A DNA stretch of 42,466 nucleotides, taken from NCBI GenBank assembly GCA_022764275.1, contig JALERH010000024.1, forward strand, positions 1 to 42,466. The letters run 5' to 3'. The translations under genes were made by a program, and so were the position numbers. Positions 28,226 through 38,049 of this stretch are shown in pieces. How positions within the stretch are numbered: the first letter of the stretch is position 1; every line of letters starts with the position of its first letter. A model generated the notes under the pieces. That model was not told the origin of the DNA, searched no databases, and saw only the letters and a list, made by a program, of their open reading frames with translations. Source of the stretch: Blautia sp. Its GTDB lineage: Bacteria > Bacillota > Clostridia > Lachnospirales > Lachnospiraceae.

Positions 28226-28917
28226 GAGATGATATTGCTCGGCTCAAAGGAGATAAAACCGAACGAAAAGGTGCGATTTTTGATGTGGACGGTACCCTGC
28301 TGGATTCCATGCCTATCTGGATGGAAGCAGGTGCCCGCTATCTGGAATCCCTTGGAAAGGTGCCGGAGGAGTACCTGGGAGAGCGGCTTTTTGCCATGAC
28401 CATGACAGAGGCTGCCGCTTATTTGAATGATACCTACGGGCTGCAAAAGGAAATTCCTGAAATTATTGAGGAAGTAAATGCCATAGTTGAAAAATTTTAT
28501 TTTGAGGAAGCTCCTTTAAAGCCCGGGGCGATAGAACTCCTGAACTGGATGAGGGATTCCGGGATGAAGATAGCGGTTGCCACCTCTTCGGACTATCCCC
28601 TGATAGAAGCTGCATTTAAGCGGTTGGGAATCTTTGAATATTTTACGGAAATCCTTACCTGCTCACAGGTAGGAGTTGGAAAAGAAAAGCCGTTAATCTA
28701 TGAGAAAGCTGCGCTGGCGATGGATACCGCACCGGAGAACACTTGTGTTGTCGAGGATGCGCTTCATGCCCTCCTGACGGCGAAAAAGGCGGGATTTTTT
28801 ACCATCGGAGTGTACGACGAGGCAAGTGCGGGCAACCAGAAGGAACTGCAAAAAAATGCAGACCTTTACGGCGAAAATTTTTATGAAATACTGAAAAAAC
28901 TGAGGGAACGATCATGA
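28222..28917 (+). CDS. HAD-superfamily phosphatase (beta-PGM/phosphoglycolate phosphatase-like)
   Basis: AIFDVDGTLLDSMPIW; VATSSDYPLIEAAFKRLG; VVEDALHALLTAKKAGF. Confidence 0.9.
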   Translation: MRDDIARLKGDKTERKGAIFDVDGTLLDSMPIWMEAGARYLESLGKVPEEYLGERLFAMTMTEAAAYLNDTYGLQKEIPEIIEEVNAIVEKFYFEEAPLKPGAIELLNWMRDSGMKIAVATSSDYPLIEAAFKRLGIFEYFTEILTCSQVGVGKEKPLIYEKAALAMDTAPENTCVVEDALHALLTAKKAGFFTIGVYDEASAGNQKELQKNADLYGENFYEILKKLRERS

Positions 28918-29729
28918 GAAAAACAGCATTGACCATAGCTGGAAGTGACTCCAGCGGAGGGGCCGGAATCCAGGCAGACATTAAGACTATGATGGCAAAT
29001 GGTGTCTATGCCATGAGCGCTGTCACGGCGCTGACTGCACAGAATACCACCGGTGTGACGGCAATCATGGAAGTGACACCGGAATTTCTGGGGCAGCAGC
29101 TGGACTGTGTGTTTACCGATATTCGTCCCGATGCGGTCAAGATCGGAATGGTGTCATCGGAAGGACTGATCCGGAAAATTGCGGAAAAGCTGAAGGAGTA
29201 CAAGGCCGAAAATGTGGTTGTGGATCCGGTCATGGTGGCAACAAGTGGTTCCAGACTCATCAGTGAGGACGCAATCCTCGCATTAAAGGAATGTCTGCTT
29301 CCTCTGGCGACCGTGCTCACACCCAATATTCCCGAGGCAGAAGTCCTCTCCGGGCGTATGATTACCAATGCCGGGGAGATGGAGCAGGCGGCAAAGGAAA
29401 TCAGTGAGACTTATGGCTGCGCCGTTTTATGTAAGGGCGGGCACAGCGTCAATGATGCCAATGACCTTTTGTTCTCCGGAGGCACAGCCGCCTGGTTCCC
29501 TGGAAAAAGAATTGCAAATCCAAATACCCATGGAACAGGCTGCACCCTTTCCAGCGCCATTGCGTCTAACCTGGCAAAAGGCTATGATCTTCCGGAAGCT
29601 GTGAAGCGGGCAAAAGCCTATATTTCGGATGCCTTAAATGCCATGCTTGATCTGGGCGCGGGCTGCGGACCAATGGATCATGGCTTTGCTGTCGGCGGCA
29701 TTTATGGACAGGAAAAAAGGAAAGTATAA
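28914..29729 (+). CDS. thiD: Hydroxymethylpyrimidine/phosphomethylpyrimidine kinase
   Basis: TIAGSDSSGGAGIQADIKTMMANGVYAMSAVTALTAQNT; NTHGTGCTLSSAIAS. Confidence 0.96.
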   Translation: MRKTALTIAGSDSSGGAGIQADIKTMMANGVYAMSAVTALTAQNTTGVTAIMEVTPEFLGQQLDCVFTDIRPDAVKIGMVSSEGLIRKIAEKLKEYKAENVVVDPVMVATSGSRLISEDAILALKECLLPLATVLTPNIPEAEVLSGRMITNAGEMEQAAKEISETYGCAVLCKGGHSVNDANDLLFSGGTAAWFPGKRIANPNTHGTGCTLSSAIASNLAKGYDLPEAVKRAKAYISDALNAMLDLGAGCGPMDHGFAVGGIYGQEKRKV

Positions 29730-29751
29730 TATTTTTGTTATCTGCATGCAA

Positions 29752-29788
29752 CAAAAAAAGGAACGTCTCCCGGGACGTTCCTGATTTT
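29752..29788. terminator. Bidirectional terminator between thiD (+) and SRP RNA (-)
   Basis: GGAACGTCtcccggGACGTTCC (29760-29781) with A-tract on the left and T-tract on the right. Confidence 0.85.
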
Positions 29789-29799
29789 TTCCTTTTTTA

Positions 29800-30062
29800 C
29801 GCGCGCCGCACTTCGAAATGCTCTCCCAGACGTTACCTCTACAGTTAACTCGGCCCAGGCACCCTTACGGCACACAGGAGGTTCCACTTAGTGCTGCTAC
29901 ATTCCTGTCCTGACACGGTTCATAGATTCCTGTTGCGTAAGACCCAGACGTCAACGCCACTTATAGAGGGCAGCTCCACAAGAAACAAGCCTCAGATTGG
30001 CATCACCCCTGCTGTAGCGGATTGCAGGTACAGGGCACCGCTATCTCCCCGGCTGCGCGGAA
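29800..30062 (-). ncRNA. ffs: Bacterial large-type signal recognition particle RNA (SRP RNA / scRNA)
   Basis: Minus strand contains ATGAACCGTGTCAGGACAGGAATGTAGCAGCACTAAGTGGAACCTCCTGTGTGCCGTAAGGGTGCCTGGGCCGAGTTAACTG (S-domain), and matches the Alu-domain part of Bacillus scRNA (TAGCGGTGCCCTGTACCTGCAATCCGC). Confidence 0.93.
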
Positions 30063-30066
30063 TTTA

Positions 30067-30095
30067 AGTATAGATGTTTTTTCGGGATTTGTCAA
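30067..30095 (-). promoter_or_regulatory. Promoter for SRP RNA
   Basis: Minus-strand TTGACA-17 nt-TATACT just upstream of the RNA 5' end. Confidence 0.8.
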
Positions 30096-30255
30096 GAGCG
30101 GTGATCAAATTCGCCGTTTTCGTCTTTTCGCAAAATTGCCATTTTTTTTATTGTGCGAAAATGGGAAATATTATATAATATAGGCAGACTTATTTTCTGC
30201 AGAGACAGAAATTTTCACAGCGTGCATATGATAGGGCACAGAAATGGAGGGTACT

Positions 30256-31338
30256 ATGATAAAAAGAATCGGCTTACTTACAAGCGGCGGTGACTGCCAG
30301 GCATTAAATGCTACCATGCGAGGTGTTGTGAAGGGACTTTCCAACAGCCTTGAGGAGCTGGAGGTTTATGGATTTGACGATGGCTATAAAGGTCTGATCT
30401 ACGGGAAATACCGTATGCTCACATCCAAAGACTTTTCCGGTATCCTGACGCAGGGCGGCACCATTCTGGGTACATCCAGACAGCCGTTCAAGCTGATGCG
30501 TGTTCCGGATGAAAAAGGACTGGATAAGGTAGAGGCTATGAAGCAGACCTACTACAAGCTTTGCCTGGACTGCCTTGTGATCCTGGGAGGAAACGGAACG
30601 CAGAAGACTGCCAATCTTCTTCGTGAGGAAGGACTGAACATCATTCATCTGCCAAAGACAATTGATAACGACATCTGGGGTACAGATATGACCTTCGGTT
30701 TCCAGAGTGCCGTAAATATCGCTACAAATGCCATTGACTGCATTCACACTACAGCAGCTTCCCATGGACGTGTATTTATCGTGGAGGTTATGGGACATAA
30801 GGTAGGAAGCCTTACCTTGCACGCAGGTCTTGCAGGCGGCGCGGACATCATCCTGATTCCGGAAATTCCGTACGATATCAAGAAGGTTGTAGAAGCTATC
30901 AACAAACGTGCAAAAGCAGGAAAACGTTTTACCATCCTTGCTGTGGCAGAAGGTGCAATTTCCAAAGAAGATGCACAGCTTTCCAAGAAGAAATACAAAG
31001 AAAAACTGGAAGAAAGAGCAAAGAAATATCCGTCTGTTTCCTACGAGATTGCAGATCGGATCACAAAAGAAACCGGTGCAGAGGTACGTATCACCGTTCC
31101 GGGACATACCCAGCGAGGCGGTGAACCATGTGCATATGACCGTGTTCTTTCTACCAGAATCGGTGCAGGTGCAGCAGAGGCTATTTTGGACGGCGAGTAT
31201 GGCGTGATGATTGGTATCGTGAACGGAAAGATCAAACGTGTACCGCTTGCTGACTGCGCAGGCAAATTAAAGATGGTATCTCCGAAAGACCAGACTGTAA
31301 AAGCTGCAAAACAGATCGGCATCAGCTTTGGTGACTGA
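30256..31338 (+). CDS. pfkA: 6-phosphofructokinase (variant active site)
   Basis: IGLLTSGGDCQALNATMRGVV; GGNGTQKTANLL; LPKTIDNDIWGTDMTFGFQSA; FIVEVMGHKVGSLTLHAGLAGGAD. Confidence 0.92.
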   Translation: MIKRIGLLTSGGDCQALNATMRGVVKGLSNSLEELEVYGFDDGYKGLIYGKYRMLTSKDFSGILTQGGTILGTSRQPFKLMRVPDEKGLDKVEAMKQTYYKLCLDCLVILGGNGTQKTANLLREEGLNIIHLPKTIDNDIWGTDMTFGFQSAVNIATNAIDCIHTTAASHGRVFIVEVMGHKVGSLTLHAGLAGGADIILIPEIPYDIKKVVEAINKRAKAGKRFTILAVAEGAISKEDAQLSKKKYKEKLEERAKKYPSVSYEIADRITKETGAEVRITVPGHTQRGGEPCAYDRVLSTRIGAGAAEAILDGEYGVMIGIVNGKIKRVPLADCAGKLKMVSPKDQTVKAAKQIGISFGD

Positions 31339-31474
31339 TTTTGTGTAAACGCACTTGACGGAATCACCCCGATTCCATTATGATAAGATAGAAAAATGAC
31401 CGCCGCGGGAATTTCTCGCGGCGGCTGTAATGATAGGAGCAAAAAATGCTTCTGCAGCGAGAAAGGAGCTTTTC

Positions 31475-33085
31475 ATGAGCTATACTGCTCTTTACCGGAA
31501 GTTTCGGCCGGATAATTTTGACGATGTGAAAGGGCAGGACCATATCGTGACGACCCTGACCAACCAGATAAAAGCCAACCGTATCGGACATGCCTATCTT
31601 TTCTGCGGCACCCGTGGTACCGGAAAGACCACGGTGGCAAAGATTCTGGCAAAAGCGGTGAACTGTCAGCATCCTGTAAACGGAAGCCCCTGCAACGAGT
31701 GTGAAATGTGCAAAGCCATTCAGGCGGGGACTTCCATGAATGTGATCGAAATCGATGCCGCTTCCAATAATGGCGTTGACAATATCCGTGAGATCCGTGA
31801 AGAGGTGGCGTACCGTCCCACAGAGGGAAATTATAAGGTGTATATTATCGATGAGGTTCATATGCTTTCTACCGGGGCTTTTAATGCTCTGCTGAAAACT
31901 CTGGAGGAACCGCCATCTTATGTCATCTTCATCCTGGCCACAACGGAGGCCCATAAAATTCCGATAACGATTTTATCCAGATGCCAGAGGTATGATTTTC
32001 ACAGGATTTCCATTGACACGATTGCGGACAGGCTGAGTGAACTGCTGAAAATCGAGGGCGTGGAAGCGGAGGAAAAAGCGGTTCGCTATGTGGCAAAAGC
32101 GGGAGATGGATCCATGCGTGACGCTTTGAGCCTTCTGGACCAGTGCATCGCTTTCTATCTGGGGCAGACCCTGACCTATGATAAAGTGCTGGATGTGCTG
32201 GGGGCTGTGGATACGGAGGTGTTCAGCCAGCTTCTTCGCAAGGTGTTAAAAGGAGATGTGACCGGTGCTGTCCGGACTCTGGAGGAACTGATCGTAGGTG
32301 GCAGGGAGCTGGGACAGTTTGTGGGAGATTTTACCTGGTACATGCGAAACCTGCTCCTGGTGAAAACATCGGAAAATCCGGAGGAAGCCATTGATGTCTC
32401 TTCCGAAAATATGAAGCTTCTTCGGGAAGAAAGTGAAATGGTGGATGTGGAGACCCTTATGAGGTATATCCGTATTTTTTCCGACCTGTCCAATCAGATT
32501 CGTTATTCCACACAGAAAAGAGTTCTGGTGGAGATTGCCCTGATTAAGCTGTGCCGTCCGGCTATGGAGACAAGCCTGGATTCGGTTCTGGACCGTGTGC
32601 GGGTACTGGAACAGCGTATGGAGGAACGTCCGGTTCAGCAGGTCATCGTGCAGCAGGGCACGATACAGAATCCAGATACTTCAGGTGGAGCAGAAACAGC
32701 AGAGCCACCCAAACCTCAGAAGGCGGCTCCTGAGGATCTGCAGAAGATTGTAGCGAGCTGGAAGGCAATCGTGGGGCAGACTACAGGTGTTTTTAAGCAG
32801 ATGCTTCAGAAGGCAATCCCCAAATACAACGGGGAAACGGGAGAACCGGTTCTGTATGTGGAATTTCAGGACTTCCTGGGAAAAGCCTATGTGGATAATC
32901 CTGAGGCAAAACAGGAGCTGATGGACATCATTGCTGCGCAGACCGGAAAAACGGTAAATATTGAGATGCTTGTGGCAAAAGAGCATCACCTTGCCAATCT
33001 GGCACAGGTCACGGTAGATCAGGCGATTCGGGATAACATTCATATGGATGTAGTGATAGAGGAAGAGCCGGGCAACATAGACTGA
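31475..33085 (+). CDS. dnaX: DNA polymerase III subunit gamma/tau
   Basis: MSYTALYRKFRPDNFDDVKGQDHIVTTL; FCGTRGTGKTTVAKILAKAVNC; four-Cys zinc module; DEVHMLS. Confidence 0.97.
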   Translation: MSYTALYRKFRPDNFDDVKGQDHIVTTLTNQIKANRIGHAYLFCGTRGTGKTTVAKILAKAVNCQHPVNGSPCNECEMCKAIQAGTSMNVIEIDAASNNGVDNIREIREEVAYRPTEGNYKVYIIDEVHMLSTGAFNALLKTLEEPPSYVIFILATTEAHKIPITILSRCQRYDFHRISIDTIADRLSELLKIEGVEAEEKAVRYVAKAGDGSMRDALSLLDQCIAFYLGQTLTYDKVLDVLGAVDTEVFSQLLRKVLKGDVTGAVRTLEELIVGGRELGQFVGDFTWYMRNLLLVKTSENPEEAIDVSSENMKLLREESEMVDVETLMRYIRIFSDLSNQIRYSTQKRVLVEIALIKLCRPAMETSLDSVLDRVRVLEQRMEERPVQQVIVQQGTIQNPDTSGGAETAEPPKPQKAAPEDLQKIVASWKAIVGQTTGVFKQMLQKAIPKYNGETGEPVLYVEFQDFLGKAYVDNPEAKQELMDIIAAQTGKTVNIEMLVAKEHHLANLAQVTVDQAIRDNIHMDVVIEEEPGNID

Positions 33086-33121
33086 AAGAAGAAATGAAAT
33101 CTATAAAGGAGGATTTTTATT

Positions 33122-33472
33122 ATGGCAAAACGTGGAGGATTTCCAGGAGGCATGGGAATGCCGGGAAACATGAACAATCTGATGAAACAGGCACAGAAAA
33201 TGCAGCGTCAGATGGAAGAAAACCAGAAGGAACTGGAGGAAAAGGAATTTACTGCAGCAGCAGGCGGCGGTGCCGTAGAGGTGACAATCTCCGGTAAGCG
33301 AGAAGTAACGAAGGTAAAGCTTTCTGAAGATGTGGTAGATCCGGACGACATCGAGATGCTGGAGGATCTGATCGTAGCTGCAACAAACGAAGCGCTGCGT
33401 AAAGTGGAGCAGGAATCTTCTGCCGTAATGTCCAAACTGACAGGCGGCCTTGGCGGAGGCTTTCCTTTCTGA
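33122..33472 (+). CDS. YbaB/EbfC family nucleoid-associated protein
   Basis: [49 protein letters not shown]; between dnaX and recR. Confidence 0.95.
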   Translation: MAKRGGFPGGMGMPGNMNNLMKQAQKMQRQMEENQKELEEKEFTAAAGGGAVEVTISGKREVTKVKLSEDVVDPDDIEMLEDLIVAATNEALRKVEQESSAVMSKLTGGLGGGFPF

Positions 33473-34068
33473 TGGAATACTACAGCAGTCATATCAACAA
33501 GCTGATCGAGCAGCTTTCCCATCTTCCGGGAATTGGTGCCAAGTCGGCGCAGCGTCTGGCTTTTCATATTATGAATATGCCCAGAGATCAGGTGGAACAG
33601 CTTACCGAAGCCATTACGGGAGCAAGGGAGAATGTCCAGTATTGCAAATGCTGCTATACCCTGACAGATAAAGAGATGTGTCCTATCTGCAGCAATCCGA
33701 AGCGTGACCACAGTACCATTATGGTGGTGGAAAATACCAGGGATCTGGCTGCATATGAGAAAACCGGAAAATTTGAGGGTGTCTATCATGTGCTCCATGG
33801 AGCCATTTCCCCTATGCTTGGAATAGGGCCGGATGATATTAAGCTGAAAGAACTGATGCAGCGCCTTCAGGGTGATGTAAAGGAAGTGATCATTGCCACA
33901 AACTCCAGTCTGGAGGGAGAGACGACTGCAATGTATATCAGCAAACTGATCAAACCTACAGGGATTAAGGTGAGCCGCATTGCCAGCGGCGTTCCGGTAG
34001 GCGGAGATTTGGAATATATCGATGAAGTGACCCTTCTGCGCGCTCTTGAGGGAAGAGTGGAGCTGTAA
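33472..34068 (+). CDS. recR: Recombination mediator RecR
   Basis: [45 protein letters not shown]; Toprim VVEN...; [28 protein letters not shown]. Confidence 0.97.
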   Translation: MEYYSSHINKLIEQLSHLPGIGAKSAQRLAFHIMNMPRDQVEQLTEAITGARENVQYCKCCYTLTDKEMCPICSNPKRDHSTIMVVENTRDLAAYEKTGKFEGVYHVLHGAISPMLGIGPDDIKLKELMQRLQGDVKEVIIATNSSLEGETTAMYISKLIKPTGIKVSRIASGVPVGGDLEYIDEVTLLRALEGRVEL

Positions 34069-34094
34069 AGCAGGAGGCATCGGTAACCGGGGAG

Positions 34095-35225
34095 GTGATG
34101 ACCTTGGCAAGAAAAAAAGCAACATCCTCAGATGTAGCGGAGAAGGCGGGAGTTTCCCAGGCTACGGTATCCATGATTCTGAATCGGAAATATAATGTAT
34201 CTTTTTCCAGAGAAACAGTGGAAAAAGTAGAACAGGCAGCCAGAGAGCTGGGGTATAAGCTTCCCAGCCACAAAAAGAAAAAAGAAAATAAAAAAGAAAA
34301 GCTGATCGTTGTTTTCTGTCCGACGATTACAAGTCCTTATTATGTGCTTCTTCTCCAGGGAATTGAAGCAGTTGCCAATGAACAGGGCTACGGCGTTTTT
34401 ATCTGTAATACTCAGAGAGATGCCAGGCTGGAGGAAAGGTATCTGCGCATGATGTACTCCATAAAGCCACAGGGCATTATTTATGCCTGTAACCCCCATC
34501 CGGATTATCTGAAACAGGTGGAGGAGATGGCGAGGGAAATCCCGTTGGTAATCATCAGCAATAAGGAAAAAATTTCTACAGTAGATGCCATTAACCAGGA
34601 CAATACGGAGGTTGGGCGCCTGATGGCACGCCATCTGCTGGATCTGGGGCACCGTGATGTGGCGTTTATTACACCACCGCTGACCAAGCGCCAGTGGCAG
34701 CGTTCCAGACGAGTGGAAGGCTTCGTAAAGGAATTTGAGAGAGCCGGACTTTTGGGACATGTGATCATAAAAGCAGCGGATGAAACCATGGATCAGAAAA
34801 ACCCAAGGACAGATTCCGAGTATGCCATGGGATATCAGCTTACCATGGAACTTCTGAAAGAAGGAAAAAAATTTACGGCGATAGCCGGTCAGAATGATAT
34901 GATGGCCATCGGTGCTGTGGATGCCCTGCGGGAAGTAAGGCTCCATGTGCCAAAGGATGTGTCTGTGATTGGATGCGACAATGTGTTTTATTCCGGTATC
35001 AGGAGGATATCCCTGACTACGATAGACCATTTCGTGGCGTTGAAAGGCAGGGATGCCTGTGATATCATTATCCGCAAGATTGATACCAGTGATAAATTTC
35101 ATGAGGGAATCCGTCCAACCAGTCTTTATAACATCGAATATACCCCAAAAGTGATTGTACGAAAGACAACCGGGTATGCCCGTACGGATAAAGCGGATAC
35201 AAGTTACCGGAAGAAAAACAAGTGA
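34095..35225 (+). CDS. LacI-family transcriptional regulator
   Basis: ARKKATSSDVAEKAGVSQATVSMILNRKYNVSFSRETVEKVEQAARELGYKL HTH; periplasmic-binding-like sensor domain. Confidence 0.93.
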   Translation: MMTLARKKATSSDVAEKAGVSQATVSMILNRKYNVSFSRETVEKVEQAARELGYKLPSHKKKKENKKEKLIVVFCPTITSPYYVLLLQGIEAVANEQGYGVFICNTQRDARLEERYLRMMYSIKPQGIIYACNPHPDYLKQVEEMAREIPLVIISNKEKISTVDAINQDNTEVGRLMARHLLDLGHRDVAFITPPLTKRQWQRSRRVEGFVKEFERAGLLGHVIIKAADETMDQKNPRTDSEYAMGYQLTMELLKEGKKFTAIAGQNDMMAIGAVDALREVRLHVPKDVSVIGCDNVFYSGIRRISLTTIDHFVALKGRDACDIIIRKIDTSDKFHEGIRPTSLYNIEYTPKVIVRKTTGYARTDKADTSYRKKNK

Positions 35226-35414
35226 AAAAACATAATTAAATAAACAGCCGAACACAAATTATTATTAATAAATTGATTCTCTATGAAATAAAAAAAGATA
35301 AAAAATGTTGATTTCCCAAAGACTTTTTTGATTGATATTTTGCAGACAAGAGGACTTACAATTAATAAACAATAAAAATATTAATAAATATTTTATTAAT
35401 AAAAACAGCCCCTC

Positions 35415-35442
35415 TTGACCCGGAAAAAGAGTTTGATATAAT
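35415..35442 (+). promoter_or_regulatory. Promoter of the transaldolase gene
   Basis: TTGACC-16 nt-TATAAT upstream of the ORF. Confidence 0.75.
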
Positions 35443-35508
35443 GAAAAAAGAGGTAAAGGCAAGACGGGATCTGCGGGTTCCGTAATTAAAAAACAGGAGG
35501 AAAAAATC

Positions 35509-36165
35509 ATGAAATTCTTTATCGACACAGCAAAAGTTGAGGACATTAAGGCTGCAAATGACATGGGCATTATCTGTGGTGTAACCACAAACCCATCCCT
35601 GATCGCAAAAGAGGGAAGAGATTTTAACGAAGTAATCAAAGAGATCACCGAGATCGTAGACGGTCCTATCAGCGGTGAGGTAAAAGCTACCACCACAGAT
35701 GCAGAGGGCATGATCCGTGAGGGACGTGAAATTGCCAAAATTCATCCGAACATGGTTGTAAAAATTCCTATGACCGGCGAAGGATTAAAAGCAGTTAAGG
35801 TACTTGCAAAAGAAGGCATCAAGACAAACGTAACTCTGATCTTTACTGCAAACCAGGCACTTCTGGCAGCAAGAGCAGGTGCTACATATGTTTCCCCATT
35901 CCTGGGCAGACTGGATGATATCTCCACAGACGGTGTGGAACTGATCCGCCAGATTGCAGAAATGTTCGCAATCGCTGACATTAAGACAGAAATCATCGCA
36001 GCAAGTGTTCGTCATCCGGTACACGTTACCCAGTGTGCTCTGGCAGGTGCTGATATCGCAACCGTACCATATAAGGTACTGGAGCAGATGCTTCATCATC
36101 CGCTTACTGATGCCGGAATCGTAAAATTCCAGAACGATTACAGAGCAGTATTCGGAGATAAATAG
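35509..36165 (+). CDS. Transaldolase / fructose-6-phosphate aldolase family
   Basis: [84 protein letters not shown]. Confidence 0.95.
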   Translation: MKFFIDTAKVEDIKAANDMGIICGVTTNPSLIAKEGRDFNEVIKEITEIVDGPISGEVKATTTDAEGMIREGREIAKIHPNMVVKIPMTGEGLKAVKVLAKEGIKTNVTLIFTANQALLAARAGATYVSPFLGRLDDISTDGVELIRQIAEMFAIADIKTEIIAASVRHPVHVTQCALAGADIATVPYKVLEQMLHHPLTDAGIVKFQNDYRAVFGDK

Positions 36166-36167
36166 AT

Positions 36168-36253
36168 CGAAAGCGACTTAACGAAAGCGAGCAAAGCGAA
36201 GCTTGAGTTTAGTGCGAATTTAGCTCGAAGGAATTTGGTGAATCGAGCTTCCT
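36168..36253. repeat. Structured intergenic element between transaldolase and transketolase
   Basis: GCGA/CGAA-rich sequence; AGCTCGA (36222-36228) and GAAGCTTGA (36198-36206) can each pair with TCGAGCTTC (36243-36251). Confidence 0.55.
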
Positions 36254-36283
36254 TATTTCTTAATTTCAAAGGAGAACAATATC

Positions 36284-37123
36284 ATGGAGAAATTAGAGCT
36301 TCAGAAAATTGCAAACGAGGTCCGCAAGGATATCGTTACCGCAGTTCATGCAGCAAAAGCCGGCCATCCGGGCGGCTCATTATCTGCAGCAGATTTGTTT
36401 ACTTATCTTTATTTTGAAGAAATGAATATTGATCCAAAGGATCCGAAAAAAGCGGATCGCGATCGTTTCGTCCTTTCCAAAGGACATACCGCTCCGGGAC
36501 TTTATTCTGTTCTTGCCGAGAGAGGATATTTCCCGAAAGAGGATTTAAAGACACTTCGCCATTTGGGCTCTTATCTGCAGGGCCATCCGGATATGAAACA
36601 TATTCCAGGTGTTGATATGTCCAGCGGATCTCTGGGGCAGGGAATCTCCGCAGCAGTGGGAATGGCTCTTTCTGCAAAACTGAGCGGCGACACCTACCGT
36701 GTATACACCCTTCTTGGCGACGGCGAGATACAGGAGGGACAGGTATGGGAGGCTGCTATGTTTGCAGGCGCCAGAAACCTGGACAACCTTGTAGTGATCG
36801 TGGATAACAACGGTCTGCAGATTGATGGAAAAATTGAGGATGTCTGCTCCCCGTACCCGATCGATAAGAAATTTGAAGCATTTAATTTCCATGTGATCAA
36901 TGTTGCTGACGGCAACGATATGGATCAGTTAAAAGCTGCCTTTGATGAGGCGAGAGCAACAAAAGGAATGCCGACAGCTATCGTAATGAAGACTGTAAAA
37001 GGAAAAGGTATCTCCTTTATGGAAAATCAGGTTGGCTGGCATGGAAAAGCACCGAATGATGAGCAGTATGTACAGGCAATGGAAGAGTTAGAGAAAGCAG
37101 GTGAAGCATTATGTCAGAAGTAA
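36284..37123 (+). CDS. Transketolase N-terminal subunit
   Basis: AGHPGGSLSAADLFTYLYF; GDGEIQEGQVWEAAMFAGARNLDNLVVIVDNNGLQIDG TPP-binding motif. Confidence 0.95.
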   Translation: MEKLELQKIANEVRKDIVTAVHAAKAGHPGGSLSAADLFTYLYFEEMNIDPKDPKKADRDRFVLSKGHTAPGLYSVLAERGYFPKEDLKTLRHLGSYLQGHPDMKHIPGVDMSSGSLGQGISAAVGMALSAKLSGDTYRVYTLLGDGEIQEGQVWEAAMFAGARNLDNLVVIVDNNGLQIDGKIEDVCSPYPIDKKFEAFNFHVINVADGNDMDQLKAAFDEARATKGMPTAIVMKTVKGKGISFMENQVGWHGKAPNDEQYVQAMEELEKAGEALCQK

Positions 37124-38049
37124 AGAAAATTGCCACAAGAGCAAGCTACGGTAATGCTCTTGCAGAATTAGGAAAAAAACACGACGACGTGATCGTTCTG
37201 GATGCGGACCTTGCTGCAGCTACCCAGACCGGAGTTTTCAAAAAAGAATTTCCGGAGCGCCACATTGACTGTGGAATCGCAGAATGTAATATGATGGGAA
37301 TTGCTGCCGGTATCGCAACCACAGGAAAAGTTCCATTTGCCAGCACTTTTGCCATGTTTGCTGCAGGACGTGCTTTTGAGCAGGTGCGTAACTCTGTTGG
37401 CTATCCGAAGCTGAATGTAAAGATTGGCGCAACTCACGGTGGAATTTCCGTAGGCGAAGATGGAGCCACCCATCAGTGCTGCGAGGACTTTGCACTTATG
37501 CGTACCATCCCGGGTATGGTGGTAGCCTGCCCGGCAGATGACATTGAAGCAAAGGCTATGGTTGAGGCTGCATACGAGCATGTGGGCCCGATGTATATGA
37601 GATTTGGCCGCCTTGCAGTGCCGGTTATCAATGACAATCCGGACTATAAATTTGAGCTGGGAAAAGGTATTGTTCTTCGTGAGGGAAAGGATCTTACCAT
37701 CATCGCAAACGGACTTTGCGTGGCACCTTCTCTGGAAGCGGCTGAAAAGCTGGCGCAGGAAGGCATTGAGGCAAAAGTGATCAACATCCATACCATTAAG
37801 CCTCTGGATGAGGAGCTTGTAGTGGCGGCTGCAAAAGAGACTGGAAAAGTGGTAACTGTTGAGGAACATTCCATCATCGGCGGTCTTGGCGGCGCTGTAT
37901 GCGAATGCCTGGCAGAAAAAGCCCCGGTTCCGGTAAAACGTATTGGTATCAATGATGTTTACGGAGAATCCGGACCTGCAGCAGCTCTTCTTGAGAAATA
38001 TGGCCTTGATGCAGCTGGAATCTACAAACAGATCAAAGCGTTTGTATAA
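37111..38049 (+). CDS. Transketolase C-terminal subunit
   Basis: RASYGNALAELGKKHDDVIVLDADLAAATQT; FAMFAAGRAFEQVRNSV; overlaps the N-terminal subunit gene. Confidence 0.95.
   Translation: MSEVKKIATRASYGNALAELGKKHDDVIVLDADLAAATQTGVFKKEFPERHIDCGIAECNMMGIAAGIATTGKVPFASTFAMFAAGRAFEQVRNSVGYPKLNVKIGATHGGISVGEDGATHQCCEDFALMRTIPGMVVACPADDIEAKAMVEAAYEHVGPMYMRFGRLAVPVINDNPDYKFELGKGIVLREGKDLTIIANGLCVAPSLEAAEKLAQEGIEAKVINIHTIKPLDEELVVAAAKETGKVVTVEEHSIIGGLGGAVCECLAEKAPVPVKRIGINDVYGESGPAAALLEKYGLDAAGIYKQIKAFV

Noticed and set aside
31399-31424. CCGCCGCGggaatttctCGCGGCGG hairpin between pfkA and dnaX as a terminator
   Set aside because: Strong stem but no T-run on the plus strand (CTGTAATGATAGG follows); only a weak T-tract on the minus strand, so not called as a terminator.
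31475-33085. Programmed frameshift in dnaX
   Set aside because: No A AAA AAG-type slippery heptamer with a following stem was seen at a plausible place; a single-product gene is the simpler reading.
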